Numbered from the stretch's first letter, positions 23,337-34,671 are shown. The stretch: 64,000 bases of DNA from Stratiolaelaps scimitus (GCA_019614645.1 JABWDB010000048.1:62001-126000); one strand, 5' to 3'. Notes: a model not told the origin generated them from the sequence alone. Numbers and translations: made by a program.

Positions 23337-24717
23337 CATGTTCGTGAAACAGGTAGAAGAGAATGAACGTTGCATCTCTCATGCATAATAGAATTACGCC
23401 GACTAGTTGACCGGCCGGGCTCTAGGTCGTGGTTAAATCGCCTGCTGTAGTCAACGGAACACCAGGAGGTGTATAGGTCTCCGCTTATGTGATATCGCCC
23501 CGAACGATATCACTCGTCTTTTGGTAACAAATCTTCCAGGGTGGAGATTATGGTATCACTAACTGCTTTAGGCGTTCAATCGTCCTTCAGCGGGCTGACA
23601 GCTGGCAAAAGCCGGTGGTACGACTGGCTCAGATAGAAATGTGCAATGTAACCGACGCGAATACGTCACCATAATCCCACTGTGGGTAGCTGCGATATAC
23701 GTGCTGCGTTCAAAACAAAGTTCTACACACAACCACCCCACTCACGTATCCAACATGGCGAGCGGCCTTTGTGGCTATAAACGGCTAGGTCATCATGAAA
23801 GCAAGATAACGAGCTCATGGCCTAGCAGTTTGGCCTGCGGCCGTTGCAGAGAGACACCCCCCCAGGGTGTGATCAGGCACGCACGCGCGCAGGCCGACTG
23901 GCGGGCGGCCTACCTTATCTACGTCTACTGTACCTCTACCTAAGCTAACCGTACGCTGCCTAGCGGGGTAGTAGCCGTCGTCGTCGCTTGGAACAGTCTA
24001 GAATAGGCAGACAGCTTTATTTATTCAACGTCCGCTATCAGCCTTCATCTACTGGGCCTCCATTGGGGGTCCTCTCGCTCGAAGAAGCCGAAATTATGCT
24101 TCTGCACTTCGGTCGTCGTCAAAAATTGCTATTTTACCCCTTCGACTCTTGCACTTCTTTATGCTGCAGCTACCCCCCCCCCATAACCTGCAGTTAGCTA
24201 ATTAACTTGCTTCACAATTAATCGAATCTCCCAAGGTCACAAGAATCGGTTTGACTCATAGATTTCATGATTATAATATTGTCATAACAACCCCCTAACT
24301 AATAACTGATTATATATAATAAAGACAGATTTATTCATACATAAAAAAATTTAGAAATTATTTCCCGGTCCCAGCCAATCCAAATAATCCCTAGAAATAA
24401 CCCCGTGCTTGTACCGCATGGACTCGTACGCAGGGTCGTTGTCTATGGGTGACTCTGGGGCGGGTCGAGACGGGAGGAGGATACGTTGTGAATGTAACAA
24501 TGTACCGGACAGTTCGATAAGCGGTGGTCCACTCTATGGGGATGTTCTTCAACTACAAGTACTAGAACAACAACTACCAATGGTAATTGTTGACGTATAA
24601 TCTTTGAGATGTGCCATCAACGTATTTTCTTCCGAGAAGGCTAAGACGCTTTTCCCGGCGACCGTCTGGTGTAGGATATGCTCACGATTGCTGATTAATC
24701 TCTGTCTACTTAGCTTA

Positions 24718-24749
<32 letters not shown>

Positions 24750-24798
24750 TCATCATATATAGAGGATGTTTTTATGAATTCGTATGTCCAGCAGATAC

Positions 24799-24891
24799 CG
24801 CTGCTCTACCTTTTCTACGTATTAACAAGAAACGTCGCATACTATATAACTAAGCATGCCTGTGAATAAATGATATACTTTATATATATAT
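24799..24891. repeat. 93-bp duplicated intronic segment, copy B
   Basis: Second copy, 5839 bp from the first, in the neighbouring intron just beyond the 24943 donor. Zero differences over 93 bp and a shared (TA)n end. Confidence 0.93.
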
Positions 24892-24905
24892 ATATATACA
24901 CACGA

Positions 24906-24942
24906 CTACGGGCCTATCAAGAAGTCGTACCCGCCCTCGTAC
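24906..24942 (-). other. Alternative in-frame C terminus by intron retention
   Basis: If the donor at 24942 is skipped, the exon reads on for a dozen residues ending YDFLIGP and stops at TAG (24906-24908). This would give a shorter protein lacking the last 135 residues and one of the three PPxY motifs. Only transcript data can decide whether it is used. Confidence 0.3.
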
Positions 24943-25234
24943 CTTGAGTGGCTTCGATCGAGCGTGGAGCTGAACGCTGAACGATACGTTGGCGGAGGCG
25001 AAATCGGACAAGGGTTTAGTGGGGGCCCCGATCCGCCGGCGATGCACGCCGAGTTCGCTGCGACTCGATCATTGCTGGTGGCTGATAGCCCACCACTCGG
25101 TGTCGTATTCATGCCTGCTGCTCCCTGGCTGTTTGGCGGATGCCGATCAAACAGAAGACGCAAACGGTACTCCTGCATCGACGCTTGATATGACGGCGGC
25201 GGCGGACGATAATGAAACTCGGGGTACATCATCG
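24943..25234 (-). CDS. Coding exon of PPxY-tail gene (tyrosine/proline-rich tail)
   Basis: A 292-bp exon read from the minus strand. Acceptor CATGTGTGCCGTTACAG|CG; donor CTCAAG|GTACGAG at 24943. After two bases that finish an upstream codon it encodes 96 residues, opening MMYPEFHYRPPPPSYQAS. Motifs: PPSY at residues 12-15 and PPTY at 80-83 (both PPxY), several Tyr-containing short motifs (YPEF, EYRL), and a Leu-rich RLRLL that could serve in sorting. No membrane helix within the exon, so a membrane anchor, if any, lies upstream. An alternative acceptor (GTGCTGTTGCAG, exon start about 25309) would add roughly 25 residues in the same phase. The composition suggests the cytoplasmic tail of a receptor-like protein, which is inference; gene identity is unknown to me. 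Confidence 0.75.
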
Positions 25235-28200
25235 CTGTAACGGCACACATGTAACGTGGAATAGATGGTGAGACGACAAAATAATAATGACGACAACAAA
25301 AGATAGCTGCAACAGCACAATCGATTGGATAAAATATTCATACTGTGGTAGTTTTCGTTGCGCAACATGACATAACTCAGTCGAAACTCAGTCGAACGAT
25401 TAGCTGGGTGAATCACTCGCTGAGATATTTCGTGCATATGCAGAAATGAATGGTGGTCGAAAACGGATGGATGATAGTATTAAGAAAGGGTCATCATTGA
25501 TCAGAAATATCGGATCGGAAATGCTAACGGATTCTGATGCCTGCCGATGGATGCGGAAACAAAAATGGCCTCCTGTGTAAATATCATGGCGATCAGATAA
25601 AGGATTTATAGAATGAAATAAGCCATATGAGCATTAATCGTTTTAACTTCAACTAAATACATTAAACGAGATGAACAGTTAATTTAGCCGATAATAATAA
25701 TAATAGTAATGTTTCGAATATTGTTTAATAGTGTTAATAATGTTTCTTTTAAATAAAAAAAAGCTATATATCAATGAGAGCATATATAGGGTTCATAGTT
25801 TGTGTTTTAATTATGATGCTTGCCTATGTCACAATATCATGATGTAGTATGATAGAACTGATAGATTGTTTTTGAAGTATAATAATTAAGTCACCTGTTA
25901 AACTACTTTTTTTGACACTTTCTTTAAATTTTCCTTTTCCACGCTAACACGAAGTCGTCTCTAATTCATATACTATTATATTTAATAATAATAATTACCA
26001 TTATTATTATTATTATATATAACAATAATAATTACCATTATTATTATTATATATAATACAGACTGTATTAATTGCATCACATATCGTTGCCATTTTTCTC
26101 CGAGGAGTCCGGGAGTTGTGACCGCACAAATCCCGCCATTTTCGCTCCCCCACGGACCGACCTCTATGGCAATCATTCTCACAAAACGAAACAACACAGC
26201 AACAACGACAACAACCGCACGTTCCCGAATCCAGCTCGTCACAGAAATGAGGTTATAGGAATGAATGAGACAGTTTTTACGGTGTCCGCTTATGCTCTAG
26301 TAAAAAAAAGACCACACACACACACAAAGTACACCACGGACTGATTAGACGGACAAATTTGACGAGCAAACGCATATATATATATATATCTGTTTTTTTT
26401 ATTGTTATGGGGAACAGGTCCACAAAGTTTCTCATCTGGTTCTACGAGAGGTCGTCATTTGTCGTTATCTACCGGGCGACGTGTCGACCGTGCGAGGAAT
26501 AGTCGTTCCGACAAAATAATAATAATAATAATAATAATGATAAAAATAAAAGTAAGAATAATAAAAATAAGAATAATGATGATGATGGTGGGGAAGTAAA
26601 GCATATACCAGCTTTGTTGTCACTTTTATGACGGGCATATCGTACCCACACGATGTGTGGACGAGGTCCACACCGTTATTTGTAAGACGTCCTGCTTCGG
26701 TAAGATTTTTCTAATTTTGTCGCTTATCGATTCGCTTCACTGTTTTTTTAACATAAACCCTACTCGGCCGGACATCCCATTATATATATATATGATTATA
26801 TATTAGACTTCGAGTAGATTAGCCTCTCATACTTTTTGCCTACATGAATTAGATCTTTAACAAGCAACAACACCTTTTTTTTTTTTAATTAAATCGTTCT
26901 GTCCCATTCGTGACATACAAGTTGGGCTGTATTTTTGTCGAAAATTCTTCTGCTTACTACAAGTAAGCCATCTACGGTTGCGTTGCAGCAACAGTAGAGA
27001 TTAACATCCGTTCAAATGCTGGTGTTTTTTTGTTGCTTTTATCACTGAGTTACATTGTCTGTCCCGGTCAGACGATTGGGTCCAACAACGGCACACCGAT
27101 GCGGCGCGATTCCGATCGGCGCCGCTCGATCCCGAACACCGCAACGGATCTAACGCGGCCATGGTGTTTTACGCCGTCAAACGGCGAGAGACGTCGCTTT
27201 GTTTCGCTTGACCCCGAAATGGGATTTCTCAATCGATTAAATCACACCCAGAAAAGTGACGAACGACGAAACAGTCGAGTTCGACGTAGTATCCGTCAAT
27301 GCTGGGGGTCGTATCGGCGGAACGGCAAACATTTGATTTCGTTATCCTCCAGCTGTGGCGTCGAGCGTACGACGACAAAAACAACTAACAATGAATGAAA
27401 TGGAATCAGCTATATGTCATCCGTATATTCCTCGTTGAACTATAGACACTATTTGAAAGCTCCACAAGGGAAAAAGTGTGAGAGAGAGAGATTCATTTTT
27501 GTAGGTTGACGTAATATAACTTCTAGTGGACCACACTGTAGCCCTTACAGACTGATCATTGTATTGTATCTCCTCCAATTGCAAGGTGGGCAGACACGAA
27601 TACGGCGCCAGGCTACCCGGCTCGTTCTAATGAACCGTTCGAAATTTTGCGCAGCTTATTCGGTTAGCTGGTAAAAATAAATAGTATGGGTGGAGGATCG
27701 AGGGTGTATTCCGCCGTAGAAGATGGTAAAAATGAATGGCAATTAGCAGCCCAGTGGCCATATGGTGCCCTCGATTTAATTGATTACACTCAAATTTGTT
27801 TTAACAAGTTCGTATCTATTTACATGGGTAAAAACCTGCAGAATGTATTGTTTATGGCGGCGACAGGCCTGTATAGATACACATACGTATGTCTGTAGGG
27901 ACAGTACCCTTGAACGCAGGGAGTATTGGGGGTGGGATTTGGCCTGTCTAAGAAGTGCGGGATCGTTAATCCCTTGGAATATACATAGATTACTGTTACA
28001 ACGCACAGTTGATTGCAGAAAAACAGGCTCGAGAAAGGCCTCCATTGTGTTCCACTGTCTTATTAACAGGGGCACGAGGTCTCAACATAAATCGATGAGA
28101 TCCATGAGAATAACAAAATATAAAATCCACGCGATCCGTGATGACGTGCGACCCAATCACGTGGCCGGCCACTTGATACGTTCCCTGCCGAAGCTGTAAC

Positions 28201-28311
28201 TGTCGAAGCAGCGACGTAACTATCCCGGTCAGGAGTAATTACAGGTGACTCATTAGTCAAATAAAGTGTACCTTACCTTAGCCCACTTCATAGCGCCTTA
28301 ATTCCTGTTCA
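25235..28311. other. Mostly non-coding, upstream intron of the minus-strand gene
   Basis: Presumably the intron before the 24943-25234 exon. Holds (TAA/ATT)n tracts (25987-26058, 26514-26540), (CA)n at 26313-26325, and a (TA)n at 26373-26389. On the minus strand a pyrimidine-rich stretch followed by a frame opening EVGPWGSENGG (about 26150-26060) might be a small exon, but I found no good donor. A plus-strand candidate is listed separately at 27072-27398. Confidence 0.4.
27072..27398 (+). CDS. Weak candidate terminal exon, plus strand
   Basis: A frame of about 108 residues following a pyrimidine-rich run and CCCGGTCAG|ACG, ending TGA at 27396-27398. Rich in Arg, Ser and Asn (RRDSDRRRS, SDERRNSRVRRS) without nucleotide repeats. 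No upstream exon to pair with it and no recognised domain. Lies within the territory of the minus-strand gene; chance frame is quite possible. Confidence 0.18.
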   Translation, partial: TIGSNNGTPMRRDSDRRRSIPNTATDLTRPWCFTPSNGERRRFVSLDPEMGFLNRLNHTQKSDERRNSRVRRSIRQCWGSYRRNGKHLISLSSSCGVERTTTKTTNNE

Positions 28312-28465
28312 AATAAGGTGTGATTGATTCCACTACACCGAGTAAGGCAGAGAACAAGCAAAGGTGGCCCCGACAGGTCCTAGTCATAGTAATTACTAAA
28401 AGGTTAAGAGCTGAGGCCTAGGTCAGATAGGGGATGGTCAGCTGAGGGTCAGCTCGAAAAAACAG
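28312..28465 (+). repeat. F3 SINE, copy b (longest copy, 154 bp)
   Basis: The most complete F3 copy. Bounded by a perfect 13-bp target-site duplication TAATTCCTGTTCA (28299-28311 and 28466-28478). Starts AATAAGGTGTGATTGATTCC, passes AAAGGTGGCCCCGACAGG and GGTTAAGAGCTGAGGCC, and ends in an A-rich tail GCTCGAAAAAACAG. No B box seen, so it may derive from another RNA or from the end of a LINE. Confidence 0.92.
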
Positions 28466-28654
28466 TAATTCCTGTTCAGCCCCACGCAAATATATCTCCA
28501 CAGTTGTAGGACCAACCGTGAGTTGACGCTGTTTAACCCACGTTGGGTGTCCACCTTGAACTGCAGCAGTAGCAGCAGCTGTGTATATTTTAGACGATCT
28601 GTTAAAATCAAGCCAACATCGACGTTGACGACGTTCGTGTCCTTTAACCCCCCT

Positions 28655-28850
28655 GGTGTGTCGGGCCTTCGGTGGCCTGATGGCCTGATGGCTTTGCAAC
28701 TGGTGGAGCAACGTAGGTGAATGCACAGGTTCAATCGCCACCGCTGCACATCTGTTTTTAAAGGGGTTGTTTTCCTTATGAAGCCTTATGCCAAAAGCAG
28801 TTCCGAGGACCGAGCTAAACGCTAAGTCTGAGACTCAGCTCGGAACATTC
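28655..28850 (+). repeat. F2 SINE-like element
   Basis: Contains the F2 landmarks: CACAGGTTCAATCGCC (B-box-like), GCACATCTGTTTTTAAAGGG and CTTATGAAGCCTTATGCC, ending near CTCGGAACATTCAC. Moderately diverged from the array copies. Confidence 0.65.
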
Positions 28851-29429
28851 ACTTTAGAATGTACCCCTCGGAGTCGCATGTGACACTCATTGTTGGGTCG
28901 TTATTGTATATATATCTATGTTATTGTTCCACCGATTGTCGAGCGGAGCCAGTCTGAGCATGAATCTGTGTCGACTATCCTGTATGTCTCACGCAACCGC
29001 GTGCGACGTATGACGTGGACCTTGTGGTGGGCTCGCGTGTGTTGCACTGTGTCGCCATGCTTGAGCACCGTCATTGTGCGTTAACGGTGCGGTTTTTGAA
29101 TCCTTTTACCTTATTTGACTCGCCGCATCCATTCACACGGCAGCCACCGTCGAGCCACGACGGCGAAGCTAAGACCCGCCAGGCTGCGACGAGTGCTCGG
29201 GCGAACGGGCAGCGAATTTGAGTTGGACGGAAAACTGGAGTCCCACTTAGATTTTCGGTTGTAAAAGGAGCTGACCCATTGGTTGGTCCGGAGGATCATC
29301 TTCTTTTACCTGGGTAAACAATGCTTGACTTGAATCGGGCAGTAACATATATCGGGATGTATAGAACAGGTCCATTGCATGGGCAGAGTGGTCGAACGTG
29401 CGCGCCAAACTTCACCTCATACTAAAAGA

Positions 29430-30380
29430 TGGGCCGAGGATCACCACCTCATGTCACGTCATGTTTCATAGACGTCATGACACGCAGACATAGGCGAAAC
29501 ATATCGATTTCGAGGCGCCCACTGTCCACGTGCCGAATTGGCGGTGCTAGCGAATATTCATGTGTTTCTCTTCAGAGACTTCTTTTTTTTTCTTATGTCC
29601 GTCAGCATTCTGGGCGTGTCCCCCATAATCTTGCGGGACAAAACATTGCAACTGTTCTCTCTCAGAGCGACGTCAGAGCGACGTTGAAGCGGGGGGGGGG
29701 GTCAGCGAAAACCGCGGAAGCGGCGCTCACAGATAAATGTCCTTTCTTTGAGCCTGGCCGAACGGCACGAAACCGTCCGTGTTCGCCGGGTGAAAGCGGT
29801 GAATCCAACAACGACAATGAGTGGATCGGCAGCTGGATGGCGGCGGTGGCAGTGGTTGTGGAAGCGGGCAGCAGCAGCAGCTGCTGCAACAACAGCAGAG
29901 ATCCGGGCACAGTGACGCGCCAGGGGGCACAATGCCGCCGAGAACAGAAGGTTCCGTCGAGCGGACAAACTCATGCTTCGGTGCCGCCTTAGCGCGCTTG
30001 AGACGGTTTCTTCCGAGGCCACACGCACGCCTCAAGGGGTGCTTTCTTCGGTGGCTTTCTCACTACCTGCTGCTGTTGCTGCTACTGCTGCTGCCGCGAA
30101 ACTACCGACGCTTGCGGGGACGACGGCGACACCACAAGCATTGCGAGTGCACCACCACGACATGTGGTGGTGCTGGCCAGAAGCCGCTAGGAAGCCGCCA
30201 GGAGTAGAACCCCAGACCCCCTCCGCCCCCGGGGATGAGGAACGACATGGCCGTTCGCCGAACACCACTCACGTGCGAGGTCTCTACGGCGACGAGAGAA
30301 TCCAGCGTCTGCGGATAACGGCTTCGTGGCTAGAACGACGATATAGCGCAGTAGCGAGTATAACCGACAGAGTATAACCA
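29430..30380. other. GC-rich segment with CAG/CTG runs, open on both strands
   Basis: Overlapping frames on both strands, the longest 187 codons on the plus strand (29429-29992). A (CAG)-type run at 29868-29896 and a (CTG)-type run at 30066-30096 create poly-Gln, poly-Ala, poly-Leu and poly-Cys depending on frame. On the minus strand a GTGAGC donor near 29732 follows a frame with hydrophilic content. I cannot pick a coding strand; a 5' exon or a CpG-rich regulatory region is as likely. Confidence 0.25.
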
Positions 30381-31127
30381 TAGCTAGCTGGGTATGGCCA
30401 TGCCTGTGCGGGTGTATATGTATATATGATGTACATTATGGGACAGGAGAAGCGTGCTCCGGAAAATCATAAAGAACACCGGTCAATAAGTGAATGAATA
30501 TGGATGTACGAGTGTACGTTGGTTGGTTGTATTTCCATTATAATGATGCGTATCGTATCTATCAATGAATATATCTAGTTAAACATATGTGTGTTATACA
30601 TGCATCCATGTTTATGCGTGTATGTATAAGGATGATTCGACTTTACGAGCTGTTCGTCTGAATAGGGGACATCGTCTGCCAACAGCAACGATAGTACAAT
30701 AGGTTGATTTTGATTTTGAAATTCTAAGTATTCTACGTAGATGGGTAGGTAGTGACGATCCATTTTAATTAGAAGGAAATTAAAGAGAGTCCACAGAAAT
30801 TTAGCTGCGTCCCTGTTTCTGGTGTGCCTCTCCAGGAATCCGCTAAGTCAATCGAATCTAAATCATTACGTGAGTGGACTTATTCACGTATACGGTGACG
30901 ATCGTAGAGGAAATTGCGAAACTGTTCCGTTATCAACTCGACCTCTTTAGAGTTTGTCTGCTTGCTTGTTTGAATTGAAGAATACTTAGCTTGATACGTG
31001 TATACGTATATAATAATAATAATAATAATAGTAATAATAATAATAATAATAAACCTTAGATTAAATGGTACTTGATCTAAACCGAATTCTCTACGGAGTG
31101 AACCGAACCTTCAGGTAGGACAAGTAC

Positions 31128-31184
31128 AGGTAAAGGTTTTATTGGTTTATTAAATGAGCTGCAATTTTACAATGCTTAAGCTTA
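31128..31184 (-). repeat. F1 SINE fragment
   Basis: 3' part only: GGTAAAGGTTTTATTGGTTT, then GAGCTGCAATTTTACAATGC, matching the tail and body of F1 in reverse. The tRNA-like head is missing. Confidence 0.75.
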
Positions 31185-31908
31185 ATTTCCATGATTATTC
31201 TAACTTATTATTAAGGTAGAATAACATATGAGCTACTCGGCAAAGCTTGAACGGCAATGCAAGGCGACAACCGTCGAAGCGCACGACCTTTACAGTATCA
31301 ACTCGAAACGGCACAATCTTAATAATAACTGTACTATATTTATTGCGCCCCTGCCGATTATGCCGGCTCAATTGCTGTCTGCTTCATCCTGACAAGTAAT
31401 AAAGCTGAGAATGATATCGCCCAAGTTGGGAACGGAGGAAAAAGACAAACTCCGATAATGGATAGTATCTGTCGCCGTTCGACCAAGCTATATATTACAT
31501 CGGTGTGTCCTGTGACCTTGAGTCGACCTTGAGGGCAGGCGGACACATGGGGCAATGTAGCACGAGATCGAGAGACATGTACTCGTTCGTACAGGCGCGT
31601 GGACGAGAAGGCCTCGCCCCAATAGGGGTAGAAGTCCTACCCTCGAAGGTCCTACAATCAAGCAATCATTTACGAGGAGGTAGATGCGTGGGTAGGCCAT
31701 TTGCTGCCTCGGCCTGCATGTTTATCATGGACGCATCCCGCGGAAGCTCAGCTGAAAATTACATATTGATACGGTGGGCGCTGGCTAACTGGTTAGACAA
31801 GAGCGTGTGTCTTTAATCAATAGGATGGTTTCGCGTGGCATTGGCCGTTGAAGAAGGGAGGCTGTCGTGGAAGCATGGGTGCAAAGCAGACAAGCGAACC
31901 TCGGGGGG

Positions 31909-32130
31909 TTGAGACCCTTGGGATGGCCTGGCTGTGCATTCGTAGGTCCCTGCCTCGTCACCAGGAGGACTGCTACACGTAGGTGCACGGACGGGTTCGA
32001 TTCTCGCCGTTGCACGTTTGCATTCAAGGGGTTGTCCGTCTTACGAAGCAATGCGAAATAGCAATTCCGTGAAGTTAAATGTTTAAGGCTGAGAGAGAGA
32101 GGGGAGTCACACCCCCGGAAACATTAATTA
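31909..32130 (+). repeat. F2 SINE-like element
   Basis: B-box-like GACGGGTTCGATTCTCGCC at about 31990-32008, then TTTGCATTCAAGGGGTTGTC and CTTACGAAGCAATGCG; end near CCCCCGGAAACATTAATT. Confidence 0.7.
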
Positions 32131-33840
32131 ACCGAACCTCGGGAAGGACCTTGACTCGATGTGGCCATGACAGGTAACGAACGCAACGGTGCCACCTCAC
32201 CTATCCAAGAACTATCATGTAATAGACGTTTTGCGAAGTGAGCAATACAATAAATTCACCAATAATAATAGTATCTAAGTAAGGTTACGCTATGTACTTT
32301 CAAGACACGGCCAGGATCAGAACAAATTTTAATCACAAAAAGGAACACCCCATGTATCAGGGCCTACCATAGAAAGAGGACGGCTGGGGGTCAACTATGA
32401 AAAGAAATCTGTCGCCGTGTGTCGCTAAAGGTGCCCACAGTGGCACTAAAATTGAAGGCGGGATATTTTCGCTTGAGGCTTCACAAGTCCTAATATATGG
32501 GGAGGTGCGAGGGCCGTCCTTGAGACAGGCCAGTATGGGTGTTCGAGGGAGAAATTTATGGCGAGTCGACCGACGTCGGCCGCAAATCCTCAAATATGGA
32601 TATATCTGTTCTCTGCGTCTAGTTCAGGGAGCGAGAGAGATTGAGAGGGAGAGAGAGAGAGAGAGTGTAAGAGAGATTTGAGAAGCAGCTGGGTGGGCTG
32701 AAACCAACGATTTAGTGGCAATGATTCGCAGGTTGTGACCTCTCGGCATTTGTGGCCTCCGGGAGGAGAGATAGGCCAAGATCGCCAGGTTTTTCGACCC
32801 ATATTTATGTCGAGATACATTCTCCCAAGGTATAAGGCTATTTGCATATTTGATGGCTTCCGGGAGAAGGATCCTGCTTCAATTCAACATGACCAAACAG
32901 CAAGCGATAATATTCTAAGCAATTGTATCTTTGTCGAAGTGCGTCTTCTCCCAGAGCAGAATCATGACGCCGAACTGGTAATTAATATGAGAATGAAATC
33001 ACAGAACACGATTCGGATCGCAGAGTAACAAAGCGAATAACAATAATAGCAAAATGGCCAATATTCTGCCCGTAACGTGTAGATATTTACATATAATAGC
33101 TATATATGTTTGCTCATGATAATGTAAATTTTCGCCAAATTATCCATATTTTACCTTAGAATGAATCATTCAATTCGAACGCCATCCGATAAACAATGCA
33201 TGCATACATCCTAAGAATGAATGCATTTTTCATCTTCGGAAAAGCATTCTGGGACACGCGCAGTAAGATCAATGCTCCAAGTAGCCTGAGTGTCTCAAGC
33301 GGTCAATGGGATAGATCAAATAGTGCGACAATACGATGTCATGGATTCCCCTCATCCTCCACGATATTTTTACACCTCACAGATAACGATCATTGCCCTG
33401 ACTACACCCTGAGCTACATGCTAATACCTACCTAGTGACGAATGTTGGCCGTCGCCGCAGCAAACAACTCAGCACAGCAAGAGGCACGTACTTAAACCGT
33501 ATATAGCTAGCTTGCTAGGCACAGTAAAATGATTCGCCGTGTATGGGGAAAACGTGGAGAATTGGGATACGTCAGGGTAGCAAGGGCCCACCGAGAAGTC
33601 GATGGGGGACTCGCTCAAAGAGCAGTCCGTCCAGCAAGACGCATTGACCATTGATGATGGTAGCGGTGGTGGTGACGATAATGGTGACAGTAGGAGCGAG
33701 TAGGGGGCTTAAAGAAGAACATATACGTTCGTCGGGTAGAGACACACCCCAGAGCCGACCATGAGGTACAGGCGGCGAATAGGGGAGGAAGACTGCAGGA
33801 GAGTCACAGTTCATAATATATATATATATATAGGGAAAGG
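32131..33840. other. Stretch with no supported gene
   Basis: Contains a GA-rich run (32626-32666), short open frames on both strands, and a minus-strand run of TCACCATTATCGTCACCACC-type sequence near 33660. Nothing with a convincing splice or start context. Confidence 0.5.
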
Positions 33841-34270
33841 ATGCCTGGGACAAAAAGACCTTCTAGAGGAGACCTTCCTGCAGACTCACTGACCCCCCCG
33901 ACGGCACTCGCTGGCAGAGCTACAGCACGCTGCTCTCGAGGACACGGCCGCGTCGGAGGAGAGTTATCGTCATCGACCGAAGACAACCATGAGGAAGCGT
34001 TTGGAATAGAGGACGATTGCGGATAGGCAGGGAATAATATGGGGACCCCCGAACGGACAGCGAGGTGCTGGAACAGAAGCCAGTCGACCCTTGTCGATCG
34101 GCGAGTTCTGGAGGAAGCCGCACGACGGGGTAGAGGGACTCGCAGTGCCCGCACAAGTCGGAAGAATAAACGCCGAGGAGATATTTTCTAGGGAGCAATG
34201 GCGCCGAGGGGTCACTCGGGGCCGGCCCCCGGGGGGGGGGTAGTCTGCAAATGGCATGGGGGTGACGCAC
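33841..34270. other. GC-rich patch open on both strands
   Basis: A 61-codon plus-strand frame starts with ATG at 33841, and all three minus-strand frames are open for 60-115 codons across it. A minus-strand acceptor GCTCCCTAG near 34190 would continue in phase from the 34271 donor across an intron of about 75 bp, giving a cysteine-containing peptide, but no good donor follows. Undecided. Confidence 0.25.
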
Positions 34271-34499
34271 CCAACCGCGTTCCAGCGATGTCGAACGTCG
34301 CCTCTACGTAGTCGCCACCAGCGCTGTCATTGTCGACAAATGTGAATCGATATGCGCCGTCTCTCACCACACGCATCACTGGTGGCGGTCCCGCTGTCGG
34401 ATGCTGCCGGTGATAGAACGATGTCTGGCAAACGAAACTTCGGCCTTTGCTTTTGATCACATGTAGCCCCGTTTTGCAGTGTCTCTCTCTCTCTCGGTG
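34271..34499 (-). CDS. Likely coding exon, extracellular-type sequence
   Basis: Minus-strand segment with convincingly protein-like sequence: KGRSFVCQTSFYHRQ, then RVVRDGAYRFTFVDND and GGDYVEATFDIAG. The pattern of alternating hydrophobic residues, aromatic residues and Cys looks like a folded beta-rich extracellular module, and GDYVE recalls the end of CUB-like domains, though I would not assign it. Donor TTGG|GTGCGT at 34271 is good. The acceptor is less sure: CCCCCCCCCCGAAG|CACC at 34500 fits, with others nearby (frame open to 34559). The same strand as the PPxY-tail exons 9 kb downstream suggests one gene with an extracellular part here, which is inference. Confidence 0.45.
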
Positions 34500-34640
34500 C
34501 TTCGGGGGGGGGTTTGGACGGTAAAACTTTCGAAGGGAAACTATGAGAACTAACAGCAAGTAGACATCGAGGAATTCGATTATAGAACCACGAACGTGTC
34601 TCTGTCCGCCGGATAACGTCGTTAATTATCTCGGATAATA

Positions 34641-34671
34641 TAGTATATATATATATATATATATATATATT
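34641..34671. repeat. (TA)n microsatellite
   Basis: About 31 bp of TA dinucleotides upstream (minus strand) of the 34271-34499 exon. Confidence 0.95.

Larger units (their letters stand above)
20153..24942 (-). other. Large intron (about 4.8 kb) with embedded repeats
   Basis: Begins GTACGAG at 24942 and ends CTCTACGCAG at 20153 on the minus strand. It holds a GC-rich segment with (CAG)n and (CAA)n runs (21200-21960, open on both strands), an F3 SINE (22523-22606), a plus-strand candidate exon (22663-23067), a 62-bp (TA)n (23270-23331), a poly-C run (24173-24182), an (ATT)n tract (24718-24751), and the second copy of a 93-bp duplication (24799-24891). Confidence 0.6.

Noticed and set aside
23113..23388. 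Open frames made of Ile-Tyr repeats on both strands
   Set aside because: They are translations of a (TA)n microsatellite; many similar frames across the window were discarded for the same reason.
28418..28749. Two overlapping minus-strand frames of over 100 codons
   Set aside because: They run antisense through F3 and F2 elements.
29732..29910. Minus-strand exon ending at GTGAGC that would join the 25234 acceptor in phase
   Set aside because: The phase fits in one frame, but the peptide is repeat-driven and lacks the expected transmembrane helix.
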